From a virus: a stretch of 26,231 nt of DNA. The stretch covers positions 1 to 26,231 of IMG/VR virus record IMGVR_UViG_3300034082_004209, one strand, 5' to 3'. How positions within the stretch are numbered: the stretch's first letter is position 1; the number at the start of each line of letters is the position of its first letter. Shown here piece by piece: positions 15,607-22,295 of the stretch. Below the pieces are notes generated by a model, which saw only the letters and a list, made by a program, of their open reading frames with translations, was not told the origin of the DNA and made no database searches. The translations under genes were made by a program, and so were the position numbers.

Positions 15607-16233
15607 TTAAATTGGAAGTTCATCTTCTTCTGACTCTTCTCCTTCTTCATCTACCTCTTCAAATTCTCCTTGTGCCTGACCTTGACCTTGTGCCTGACCT
15701 TGACCTTGTGCCTGACCTTGAGCCTGACCTTGTGCCTGACCTTGAGACTGACCTTGTGCCTGACCTTGACCTTGAGCCTGACCTTGAGCCTGACCTTGTG
15801 CCTGATCTTGACCTTGTGCCTGACCTTGAGCCTGACCTTGTGTCTGTACTTGTACTTGAGATTGTCCTTGTCCCTCTGGTTGACCTTGTGGTTGAGTTTG
15901 CATCTGAGCTTGACCTTGCATTTGACCTTGTCCCTGTGATTGTATCTGAGCATCTCCAGTTAGTGCTCCAGCGGGTAACTGATCTACATTCAAGTAATTC
16001 TGTGCTATGAATTTAACAATTTCTTCTGCGATGACAACATCACCGAATAGTTGTTTAAGATTTTTTCCAGTTGTGTCTTTTACTTTTTTAACATAAGCAT
16101 TGATAAGAGATTGTGGAATATCAATCATGGTATTCACTCTATAGATATCATTTACTGTCATTACAGCTTCTTTGATAATCTCATCTCTTCTTTTCTTTGT
16201 TTGATAGTTTTCAAATTTTCTAATATGTTTCAT
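15607..16233 (-). CDS. Tagged Gln/Gly-repeat low-complexity protein
   Basis: A 208-residue protein with three parts. Residues 1-90 start with the tag (MKHIRKFENYQTKKRRDE) and form a small helical domain. Residues about 96-189 consist almost only of Gln, Gly and Ala in the repeats QAQGQ and QGQGQ, with some Met, Pro, Ser and Thr. Residues 190-206 are strongly acidic (EEVDEEGEESEED). The repeat is likely disordered or forms polar-zipper or condensate-like contacts. Function unknown. A CTAATATATA box lies 23 nt before the ATG and a strong terminator follows. Repeat number could vary by slippage, but in-frame units keep the acidic tail. If the tag targets the head, this may be an abundant internal protein like the scaffold-associated core proteins. 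Confidence 0.85.
   Translation of the reverse strand: MKHIRKFENYQTKKRRDEIIKEAVMTVNDIYRVNTMIDIPQSLINAYVKKVKDTTGKNLKQLFGDVVIAEEIVKFIAQNYLNVDQLPAGALTGDAQIQSQGQGQMQGQAQMQTQPQGQPEGQGQSQVQVQTQGQAQGQAQGQDQAQGQAQGQAQGQGQAQGQSQGQAQGQAQGQAQGQGQAQGQGQAQGEFEEVDEEGEESEEDELPI
15664..15945. repeat. Short-unit tandem repeat encoding Gln-Ala-Gln-Gly
   Basis: About 280 bp of repeats built from 6- and 12-base units such as CCTGAC and CTTGTGCCTGAC (plus-strand view), more GC-rich than the flanks. Open frames on the opposite strand and in the other frames here (Leu-rich or Lys-rich repeats) are by-products of the repeat and not genes. Confidence 0.92.
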
Positions 16234-16255
16234 CCTTTAAGATATTTTTTATATT

Positions 16256-16266
16256 CTATATATTAG
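16256..16266 (-). promoter_or_regulatory. CTAATATATAG box upstream of the repeat gene
   Basis: One-base variant of the recurring box, 23 nt before ATG 16233. An adjacent AT-only hairpin, A6 / T6 around CTCG at 16270-16285, overlaps the 3' end of the next gene upstream and may be a weak terminator for it. Confidence 0.45.
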
Positions 16267-16283
16267 TATAAAAAACTCGTTTT

Positions 16284-16901
16284 TTACCTAATTCCCAAAT
16301 AAATCGTAAGAGCTAAAAGAGCAGCACCTATAGTGGTACTTGTTGATATTCCAATAATTTTTTTAGTTTTTTCTTTTTTTAAGTCATTTTTTAGATTCTC
16401 TATTATTATCTGATCATTTTGTATCTGTTCATCAGATAATTCATTCACTTCTTTATATTTAGATACTTGATTTTTTAGGTCCTCAATAATTATACCTTTA
16501 TCATTTGATAGTGATTTTAGTTCATTAATTGTTTTTTCTAATACAATAATTTTAGAATTCTGATCATTTACTATGGTTATATAATATTCTTCTATACTTT
16601 TAGATTCAATTGTTAATTGTTTGAATAGTTTTAAAAGTTCAAGATCTGAGTCTATATTTTGTAATTGTTTTATCGTCAATATAACACCGATAGTTTTATC
16701 ATTTTTTGTAACATATTGTGGGAAATCACCATTTGGTATTTCATATTCACAATCATTTGAATATGTTTCAATAGATGAAGAATCCTCATCTGAGATCTCG
16801 TAGATAGTTGTATCTGATCTTATGATAGATTCTTCATTTTGTGAAAAAGTCACATTTATTGAGAATAATAATATTATTATTGAAGTAAGTATTTTTTTCA
16901 T
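16284..16901 (-). CDS. Secreted coiled-coil protein with C-terminal membrane anchor (spanin-like partner)
   Basis: A 205-residue protein. Residues 1-20 form a signal peptide (MKKILTSIIILLFSI...) with a likely cut after TFS before Gln21, a form common in Bacteroidota. Residues about 85-180 are a long coiled coil (LEKTINELKSL, IIEDLKNQVSKYK). Residues about 186-204 are a hydrophobic segment, so the protein would span the periplasm and be held at its C-terminal end in a membrane. It follows the 16907 gene by 5 nt. The pair (membrane-anchored coiled coil plus exported coiled coil) resembles phage spanins that fuse inner and outer membranes at lysis, but there is no lipobox cysteine at the cleavage site, so it is not a classical o-spanin or u-spanin. 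Lysis function is inferred. Confidence 0.72.
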   Translation of the reverse strand: MKKILTSIIILLFSINVTFSQNEESIIRSDTTIYEISDEDSSSIETYSNDCEYEIPNGDFPQYVTKNDKTIGVILTIKQLQNIDSDLELLKLFKQLTIESKSIEEYYITIVNDQNSKIIVLEKTINELKSLSNDKGIIIEDLKNQVSKYKEVNELSDEQIQNDQIIIENLKNDLKKEKTKKIIGISTSTTIGAALLALTIYLGIR

Positions 16902-16906
16902 TTTAG

Positions 16907-17341
16907 TTAATTTACTTTTTCTTTGATAGATTCAATTAAATGATTCCCTTCTTTTTTTATAGGATTTTTTTCCATCTCTTCTATTTTTTTCAAAGTTTCT
17001 GATCTTTTTATTTTTTCCTTTTTTAGTTCAGAATTGTTTTGTAATAGCTTCCTATCATATTCTTTTAAACTTATTTCAAGTTTTTTTATTTTATCATCTT
17101 TTTCTTGAATATCTTTTGTGACTTTTTCAATATTAGTATCTAATTTTTTTATTTCCTTTAATAGTTTTCCCTTTTCTATTTCTATTTCTTTATTGTCCTT
17201 TTCTATTTTATCTATTAGTTTTTTGCTACTGGTATCTGAATTTAACCATCCTAAACCAAGAATTAAAGACATTATTAAAAGTAGGATAATTGAAAATGTT
17301 TTGATATCAATTTTATCTAATAGTTTTTTAAATATTTCCAT
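16907..17341 (-). CDS. Membrane-anchored coiled-coil protein (Rz/i-spanin-like)
   Basis: A 144-residue protein with one N-terminal membrane segment at about 16-34 (FSIILLLIMSLILGLGWL) and then a highly charged Lys/Glu coiled coil to near the end (KLLKEIKKLDTNIEKVTKDI). This is the topology of phage Rz-type inner-membrane spanins: short cytoplasmic end, one TM, long periplasmic coiled coil. The downstream gene after 5 nt encodes an exported coiled-coil protein, fitting a lysis pair. The length is close to lambda Rz (153). Low sequence complexity makes a family call impossible by eye; a structural or chromosome-organising coiled coil is an alternative. Confidence 0.7.
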   Translation of the reverse strand: MEIFKKLLDKIDIKTFSIILLLIMSLILGLGWLNSDTSSKKLIDKIEKDNKEIEIEKGKLLKEIKKLDTNIEKVTKDIQEKDDKIKKLEISLKEYDRKLLQNNSELKKEKIKRSETLKKIEEMEKNPIKKEGNHLIESIKEKVN

Positions 17342-17359
17342 TTTTATAATATATTTTTT

Positions 17360-17367
17360 TATATTTG
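17360..17367 (+). promoter_or_regulatory. Possible Bacteroidota-type -7 element TATATTTG
   Basis: Matches the Bacteroidota -7 consensus TAnnTTTG, 43 nt before ATG 17411. I see no convincing -33 element, and such an octamer is expected a few times by chance in this AT-rich DNA. Confidence 0.3.
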
Positions 17368-17410
17368 TATATATATGAGAAATGAGCCTCTATTAAAAAA
17401 AATATAAAAA

Positions 17411-17929
17411 ATGATTAAAAGAATAGTATCATATGATTTTGATGGAACACTCTGTCATACGCCTGGTCCAGAAATTGGAAAAAAGGTTTGGGAAGAAAAA
17501 ACTGGAACCGTTTTTCCTTATACAGGATGGTGGTCGAAAAAGGAAACTTTGGATTTGGATATTTTTGATATTCCTGTTGATAGAGATGTTTATATAAAAT
17601 ATCTAGAGGACATGGTAAGAAAAGAAGAAGATGCTGATACTATGGTTATACTAGCAACTGGAAGAGTTGAAAAACTTAGAAAAGAAGTTGAAAAGGTTTT
17701 GAATCATCATAATCTCTCTTTTGATCTTGTTGCTTTGAATACAGGAGGTGATACCTACCATTTTAAAACCAGATTATTTGAAAAGTTGATAAATAAGTTC
17801 AATCCTGATGAATTTGTCATGTATGACGATCGCCAAGAGCATTTGGTTATGTTTGAAGATTGGGCTAAAAAGCAACCTTGTAGAGTAGAGATAATTGATG
17901 TTACAACATCAAATTTCAAAAATATTTAA
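17411..17929 (+). CDS. HAD-family phosphatase of the Swiss-Army-Knife RNA-repair type
   Basis: A 172-residue protein. Motif I is DFDGTLCHTP with catalytic Asp9 and Asp11, then a Trp-Trp pair (40-41), LATGR (81-85) as motif II, FKTR (118-121), and YDDRQEH (138-144) as the acidic motif IV. This order (DFDGTLxxTP, WW, TGR, FKT, DDRxxH) is that of the HAD_SAK type, named after multi-domain RNA-repair proteins. The intact catalytic residues predict a phosphatase; a nucleic-acid end-healing role is known only by association for the family and is inferred here. The gene starts a plus-strand operon with clpS (34-nt gap) and the 18255 gene. No tag at the N-terminus, so it probably acts in the infected cell. 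Confidence 0.82.
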   Translation: MIKRIVSYDFDGTLCHTPGPEIGKKVWEEKTGTVFPYTGWWSKKETLDLDIFDIPVDRDVYIKYLEDMVRKEEDADTMVILATGRVEKLRKEVEKVLNHHNLSFDLVALNTGGDTYHFKTRLFEKLINKFNPDEFVMYDDRQEHLVMFEDWAKKQPCRVEIIDVTTSNFKNI

Positions 17930-17963
17930 CTAAACTTTTTTAAAAAATTCAATATAATCACGT

Positions 17964-18245
17964 ATGAGCACAAAAACTAAAAAAAGGACAAAATCAATAT
18001 CTAAAGAAATATTGTCAATGCCATATAAACTCATTTTACACAATGATGAGTACAATTCTTTCAATTGGGTTATAGATTGTCTTATAAAAATATGTGGACA
18101 TGAGTTACATCAAGCTGAACAATGTGCAAATATTGTACATTTTAATGGAAAGTGTGATGTTAAATGGGGAGAATTAGAGAAATTATCTATTATGAAAGAA
18201 AAGTTGCAAAATTCCGGTCTTTCTGTTACACTTGAACAAAATTAA
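17964..18245 (+). CDS. clpS: ClpS adaptor (N-degron receptor of ClpAP/ClpCP)
   Basis: A 93-residue protein. After a basic N-terminal extension (1-17), the ClpS core begins at YKLILHNDEYNSFNWV: Asn27-Asp28-Glu29 are the residues that bind the substrate alpha-amino group, and His59 in IVHFNGKC completes the pocket. CGHELHQAEQCANIVHF and GKCDV are typical of Bacteroidota ClpS, suggesting capture from the host lineage. ClpS brings proteins with N-terminal Leu, Phe, Tyr or Trp to the ClpA/ClpC ATPase, or blocks other substrates. A phage copy could redirect host proteolysis or protect phage proteins. The C-terminal core is shorter and changed (DVKWGELEKLS). It lies between the HAD gene and a Hef-like gene, 9 nt from the latter. 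Confidence 0.92.
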   Translation: MSTKTKKRTKSISKEILSMPYKLILHNDEYNSFNWVIDCLIKICGHELHQAEQCANIVHFNGKCDVKWGELEKLSIMKEKLQNSGLSVTLEQN

Positions 18246-18254
18246 TTTAAAAAA

Positions 18255-19163
18255 ATGAGCGAAAAAGATTTACAAAATATAGAAGAAATAAAAGGTTTTC
18301 TAGATGAAAATAATATTGATTATAAAAGAGAGAATTTAAATTTCTCTTTGTGGCATGATAATCCTGGTGGAAGACGTAGTTATCAAATAGAATATGTTCC
18401 TTCTGAGAAATTTCCGATTGCTTATTCGAAATATAATATTGAAGGAGTTGATAAAAATTATTTTTATAACCTAAGTGTTGAATCTGAGAAGAATAACTCA
18501 TTTAAACTTTGGATAAAAGATTTTGAGTGGAATGATGAGAATAAGAAAGAAGTTTTAAAATCATATATCTTACACGCTGCTGAGAAAACTCCTAATCAGT
18601 TTTATGCGAGAGAGTGTGAAGTACGAATAGTGGATTCTAAAGTGGCAAGAGAGTTTGAATCTATAAATTGTTTTTATGGGAAAAGAGGAGCTAGTTTAAA
18701 TCTTGGATTGTTCACAAGAAAAGAAAAGAACGGAATTCCTGCTGGAACTTTGGTTATGTTATATACTTTTGGTAAGAATTTCTTTGGAAAGAATAATGAT
18801 TATATCGAGATCATAAGAGTTGGTACACTAAGGTTTTCTCATGTATCAGGAGGTTCTTCAAAATTATTGAAACATTTCTTAAATAATCACAAAACAATAA
18901 AAATTGGAGACAATGTTGTAAATGTAAAATATATTAAGTTTTATTCTGATTATGATCACAATATTGGAAATAGTATGGATAGTTTGGGATTTAAATTTGA
19001 AGGATATTCAAAGGGTGGATTCATGAATCTTTGGTTGGAAACTGGTAAGGTTAAAAATAGAGAACCTATGAGACATAAATGGGTGATGGAACAGATGAGT
19101 CTTGGAAATGTTTTGGCTATTCCAAATGCGGGTGTTAAGAATTATATTCTAACAGTTGAGTGA
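18255..19163 (+). CDS. Hef/Mom-like protein: nuclease-remnant plus GNAT-like domain
   Basis: A 302-residue protein. Residues about 85-125 (LWIKDFEWNDENKKEVLKS, then QFYARECEV) match the pattern found at the end of Vsr-like nuclease domains of phage Hef-type homing endonucleases (W-x-x-EW ... K-x-I-L-K-S ... YARKC). Residues about 125-250 follow the attached domain: SLNLGLF, GTLVMLYTFGK, VSGGSSKLLKHFL and a final SMDSLGFKFEGY, a GNAT/Mom-like layout. The N-terminal 80 residues keep no clear nuclease catalytic set, so it may be an acyltransferase-like or regulatory relative. Either a mobile element or a DNA/base-modifying enzyme is possible. It is the third gene of the HAD-ClpS operon. Confidence 0.58.
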   Translation: MSEKDLQNIEEIKGFLDENNIDYKRENLNFSLWHDNPGGRRSYQIEYVPSEKFPIAYSKYNIEGVDKNYFYNLSVESEKNNSFKLWIKDFEWNDENKKEVLKSYILHAAEKTPNQFYARECEVRIVDSKVAREFESINCFYGKRGASLNLGLFTRKEKNGIPAGTLVMLYTFGKNFFGKNNDYIEIIRVGTLRFSHVSGGSSKLLKHFLNNHKTIKIGDNVVNVKYIKFYSDYDHNIGNSMDSLGFKFEGYSKGGFMNLWLETGKVKNREPMRHKWVMEQMSLGNVLAIPNAGVKNYILTVE

Positions 19164-19200
19164 CGAATTAGAAAAAATAGATAAAACAAAATTTATTTCT

Positions 19201-19208
19201 TATATTTG
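19201..19208 (+). promoter_or_regulatory. Possible Bacteroidota-type -7 element TATATTTG
   Basis: TAnnTTTG match 33 nt before ATG 19242, in the 78-nt gap after the Hef/Mom-like gene. No clear -33 element; chance match possible. Confidence 0.32.
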
Positions 19209-19241
19209 TTGTTATAAGTAGTTATATAAAAAAATAAAAAT

Positions 19242-19460
19242 ATGGTAGAAGAATTAACATTTATAGTATTTATAGTATTAATGGGATTGATATTTTTAGT
19301 CCTTTATTTTATGTCATTGCCAGGATTGCCACCTGTTTACGGAAAACAAAGTGATGAAACAATGAGATTACATAGGATGTCTCATAAAATTGGGTGGTAT
19401 GGGTTTATGGTATATCTTATTGTTTTTGTAGGTGGTTATTTTTTATATAATTACTTATAA
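19242..19460 (+). CDS. Small two-TM membrane protein (holin-like topology)
   Basis: A 72-residue protein with two hydrophobic segments, about 7-29 (FIVFIVLMGLIFLVLYFM) and about 51-70 (WYGFMVYLIVFVGGYFLY), joined by a loop with SLPGLPPVYGKQ and a positively charged RLHRMSHK. The loop's positive charge places it in the cytoplasm, with both ends outside. Size and topology fit a class II holin, but also many host-like small membrane proteins; no lysin gene is adjacent, and the lytic transglycosylase is about 6 kb away. The ATG is preceded by A-rich sequence. A stem-loop follows the stop. Confidence 0.7.
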   Translation: MVEELTFIVFIVLMGLIFLVLYFMSLPGLPPVYGKQSDETMRLHRMSHKIGWYGFMVYLIVFVGGYFLYNYL

Positions 19461-19466
19461 CGTCCG

Positions 19467-19518
19467 ATGATAAACAATCGTTTTAATGTTGTTTATCATT
19501 TGTTAACCGTTTTTTTTA
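19467..19518 (+). terminator. Stem-loop and T-run after the two-TM gene
   Basis: Perfect 11-bp inverted repeat ATGATAAACAA (19467-19477) and TTGTTTATCAT (19489-19499) with an 11-nt loop. An eight-T run lies at 19511-19518, 11 nt after the stem, so it is either a terminator with offset T-run or a regulatory hairpin. Confidence 0.55.
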
Positions 19519-19528
19519 TTAATATATA
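19519..19528 (+). promoter_or_regulatory. TTAATATATA box upstream of the 19550 gene
   Basis: Exact 10-mer, 21 nt before ATG 19550, directly after the stem-loop and T-run. Confidence 0.55.
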
Positions 19529-19549
19529 GAATATAAAAAAATTGTAATT

Positions 19550-20398
19550 ATGAAATACTTAAAAACATACGAAGAACTTAGTCCAGAGTATCTAGTTGGA
19601 AAAGCAGGTAATAGAAATACTCCACAAGAACAAAGGATTGGTACAGCAGCTGATAATATGATAAACCAAAGAAACCAAGAAGAAAACTATAAAAAAAAGA
19701 AAGCTGAAGAAGAAGAAAGGTTGGACCCGTTGTTGAAAGATCCTATTTATAAACAAAATAAAGAATTATCTCAGAAAAGATATAGTTTAGCAAAAGAATT
19801 TAGTGATGAAAAGTTGAATTTTTATTTTACTTCAGAGGAAATCGAAGGTTGTTTTCTTAATAGAGTTGAATTTATCATAGGTGAACTTGCAAATAATAAA
19901 TATAATTTATGGGATTGGTACGACCTCGAACTTGGATTTGATGAAAAACATCAGCCATTTATTGGTAGATTTAATACAGCTGATGAAATAGATAGCCCCT
20001 CATTCCAAGGCGTTTGGAGTAAAAATTATAATATCCATATTGGATCCATCGCCACCAGTTTCAACAACTTTGAAAAAGAAGAGGCACCATTTGAAATTAT
20101 GATTAATAAAGAGGGTATAATAATACTAAAAAAATCAATTGAAAATGACTTCAAAGCAACATACTATGAAAGTTGGCAAGGTTATAACGATGGTGAATCT
20201 AAGAAGTTTGAAGGAGTTAAATTAGTTGGTATGGATTTAGTTTCAAAAAACAAAATAGCTAACTTTATTAAACAATATATTCCAGAAGCTACTTGTGGTA
20301 ATGGTAGCCTAAAAGTAAATGGTATTGAAATGCCGGTTTTAGAAAAAGATTTTACACAAGAAAATTGTAAACCTTTACAATTGAAAAGTGATATTTGA
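19550..20398 (+). CDS. Tagged hypothetical protein
   Basis: A 282-residue protein beginning MKYLKTYEELSPEYL, a clear tag copy. Residues about 20-70 are polar and Glu/Lys-rich (ENYKKKKAEEEERL), likely a helical linker. The rest mixes strands and helices, with NKYNLWDWYDLELGFDEKH and, later, a GYNDGESKKFEGVKLVGMDLVS stretch, and ends near two Cys (TCGNGSLK, ENCKP). No enzyme motif recognised. It starts a plus-strand run of three proteins that all carry a tag-like N-terminus. Candidate packaged protein by the tag argument only. Confidence 0.75.
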   Translation: MKYLKTYEELSPEYLVGKAGNRNTPQEQRIGTAADNMINQRNQEENYKKKKAEEEERLDPLLKDPIYKQNKELSQKRYSLAKEFSDEKLNFYFTSEEIEGCFLNRVEFIIGELANNKYNLWDWYDLELGFDEKHQPFIGRFNTADEIDSPSFQGVWSKNYNIHIGSIATSFNNFEKEEAPFEIMINKEGIIILKKSIENDFKATYYESWQGYNDGESKKFEGVKLVGMDLVSKNKIANFIKQYIPEATCGNGSLKVNGIEMPVLEKDFTQENCKPLQLKSDI

Positions 20399-20403
20399 TT
20401 TAA

Positions 20404-20493
20404 AAGAATTTAACATTTAATGTTAGTAAGAAATTTCCAGGACTTCAAGATAGAAGAGAAAAAGAAAGTGAAATGTTTTTAGCATCATTATGA
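20404..20493 (+). pseudogene. Possible C-terminal gene remnant
   Basis: A short open frame without an upstream start reads FNVSKKFPGLQDRREKES and then EMFLASL before a TGA that overlaps the next ATG as ATGA. The tight ATGA junction suggests the tail of a former upstream gene. It is too short to prove coding. Confidence 0.3.
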
Positions 20494-21875
20494 AGTACTT
20501 AAAGACATATAAACTATTTGAATTTAATCTAAATTCAAAAGTCGCTCCTTATGGTGTTATTAAGTTTAATGATAAAAAAATCTTAGTTGGTGATATGCAC
20601 CAAGAACCATTAGAGTTATCTGAAGATTTAATTAGTGATATTCTTAGGATATCTAATGAATATGGTTACTATGGTGAAGGTATTGGATTGGAATACAATG
20701 GTGCAATAACTAAATCATCATTTTATGATAGATTAGATCCTGATAAATATATGGGTTCTTGGGATAAAAAGTTAATCGAAAGTGGTGAAATACCAAAAGA
20801 TAAAGAATATGTATTTCTTTATTCATTATTTTCAAATCCAAAAGAAAACAAAAGATTAGAAAATCTTATAGAATACACTGAAGAAGGTGATACAATTTTT
20901 GATGTTCTATTAAAAACAATTCCAGATTGGTCTGCTGAGATGGGTATTTTTAATTTAGGTGAAGTTGAATTAAATAAGTTTCTTAGTGAAATCAGTGAAG
21001 ATGATATTGACTTTGTTGAAATGTCAAAACAAGAATCTAATGAAGAAACATTATCTGAATTCCTTGATATTGGTGAAGATTTACAATGGCCTGAAAATTG
21101 GGAAGAATATCCTAATATGGCAGGTAAATTTGCAAGAATTGCGACCACTATGAGAGATTTATTTTTGATTAATAGTAAACCAGGTGTTTATTTTGTTGGT
21201 GCTGGACATTTAGCTGATATTGTTAGAATGAAAGAAGGAGAAGAATTAAATTTGAAATTAATTGGTGGGGAAGATATTTACTCAGATAAATTAATTGAGA
21301 TGATTAAAGTTCCTATTAAAGTTGGTGATACTTTATTAGGTGGTCGTTTTAAAAATAAGAAAACTTTAGTTAAAAAGATTGGTAAGAATGATAAAGGAGA
21401 TATTACTATAAATGATAAACCACTTCTTAAATACAGAATTGTAAAGGAGTCTAATTCCTATGATAGATTAAAAGAAGATGTTGATTCTTATTTAGCTCAT
21501 CTTACAGATGATTTCAAAATAGAAATTGCAGGAAGTCAACTTGTTGGTAAACCTATTAGAAATAACTACTACATTAGAATTTGGAAACAAAAAGACACAA
21601 GTAAACCATATGCATTTAGCAACTGTTTAGGATTCAAATGGTCTGAAATAGAAGAAGAAGTTTTAAGATTTATATCTATAATAGAAGAAAATTGGAGCAT
21701 TGATTATTTATATGGAATTCATCAACTCAACTCTTCTGATTGGTATAATGGCAATCAATCTCATGAACATAGAACTATGTTTACCAAGAACGAATTATCA
21801 AATTTTAATGGCAATTCTGAATTAAAATCTTTTGTAATTGGATTGGTAAAGGATGTAAATAATTTAGATGATTAA
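20490..21875 (+). CDS. Tagged TraB/EreA-ChaN-like protein
   Basis: A 461-residue protein. It starts with a tag-like MKYLKTYKLFEFN. ILVGDMHQEPLEL (about 31-43) and, after a helical region, FARIATTMRDLFLINSKPGVYFVGAGHLADI resemble the first (G-x-x-H) and last (MRDxxM ... GxxHL) motifs of the TraB/EreA/ChaN-like fold, some of whose members are putative metal-dependent hydrolases. Residues about 275-320 (VGDTLLGGRFKNKK ... ITINDKPLLKYRI) look like a small beta-barrel module that I believe recurs in phage proteins of this kind. The C-terminal about 120 residues form a separate alpha/beta region of unknown type. Function uncertain; the GxxH motifs are the only enzyme hint. It lies between two other tagged genes. 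Confidence 0.6.
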   Translation: MKYLKTYKLFEFNLNSKVAPYGVIKFNDKKILVGDMHQEPLELSEDLISDILRISNEYGYYGEGIGLEYNGAITKSSFYDRLDPDKYMGSWDKKLIESGEIPKDKEYVFLYSLFSNPKENKRLENLIEYTEEGDTIFDVLLKTIPDWSAEMGIFNLGEVELNKFLSEISEDDIDFVEMSKQESNEETLSEFLDIGEDLQWPENWEEYPNMAGKFARIATTMRDLFLINSKPGVYFVGAGHLADIVRMKEGEELNLKLIGGEDIYSDKLIEMIKVPIKVGDTLLGGRFKNKKTLVKKIGKNDKGDITINDKPLLKYRIVKESNSYDRLKEDVDSYLAHLTDDFKIEIAGSQLVGKPIRNNYYIRIWKQKDTSKPYAFSNCLGFKWSEIEEEVLRFISIIEENWSIDYLYGIHQLNSSDWYNGNQSHEHRTMFTKNELSNFNGNSELKSFVIGLVKDVNNLDD

Positions 21876-21877
21876 AA

Positions 21878-21887
21878 TAATATATAC
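21878..21887 (+). promoter_or_regulatory. TAATATATAC box, close spacing
   Basis: Variant of the recurring box overlapping just after the stop of the previous gene and ending 4 nt before ATG 21892. It supports 21892, not the upstream ATG 21868, as the start. Confidence 0.45.
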
Positions 21888-21891
21888 AAAT

Positions 21892-22245
21892 ATGAAACAC
21901 TTACAATCAATAAATGAATATCAAAGAACTGTTGGATTTAGATATTCTGACCCAAAGGAAAAATTTAATATCAAAGTTTATATAAATGGTGAATTAACCG
22001 AAGAAGAAATTAAAAACACTTTAAATGATATTGATGTTATTTTGTTTGGTGATATTCAATTTGAAGAAACTCCAAATGATTATATACCAGAAGAAGAGGA
22101 TGATGTTGTAAATGTTATATCATTTGATATTAGTGTTTATAATGAAAAAGAAATAGAAAGAATAATGGAAGATTTTACTAAAATTATTTATCTAGACTAT
22201 AAAATTAAAACACTGGATGTTTCAATAAATCCTAAAAGAAATTAA
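21892..22245 (+). CDS. Tagged small hypothetical protein
   Basis: The ATG at 21892 gives 117 residues beginning MKHLQSINEYQRTVGF, a tag variant; an upstream in-frame ATG at 21868 would overlap the previous gene and bury the tag. The body is acidic, with a possible ferredoxin-like arrangement of strands and helices (FNIKVYINGELTEEEIKNTL; VVNVISFDISVYNEKEIERI; YKIKTLDVSINP). No active-site motif. Third of three tagged genes in a row, and the last before rpiB. Confidence 0.72.
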   Translation: MKHLQSINEYQRTVGFRYSDPKEKFNIKVYINGELTEEEIKNTLNDIDVILFGDIQFEETPNDYIPEEEDDVVNVISFDISVYNEKEIERIMEDFTKIIYLDYKIKTLDVSINPKRN

Positions 22246-22295
22246 AAACTTTAATAAATTTCAATAATATAAACTACCAATTAAAAACATTAAAA

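Noticed and set aside
15664-15945. CRISPR-like repeat array
   Set aside because: Units are 6-12 bases, contiguous and coding; there are no unique spacers.
15612-16010. Long Leu/Asp- or Leu/Thr-rich open frames on the plus strand and a Lys/Arg-rich minus frame over the Gln/Gly repeat
   Set aside because: They are mirror products of the short repeat; the minus-strand frame with the tag, promoter box and terminator is the gene.
17964-18245. Idea that ClpS removes tagged proteins after prohead-protease cleavage
   Set aside because: The expected new N-termini after FNE are Ser or Asp, which are not direct ClpS N-degrons (Leu, Phe, Tyr, Trp).
18247-18501. 84-codon minus-strand frame
   Set aside because: Shadow of the N-terminal part of the Hef/Mom-like gene; no start context of its own.
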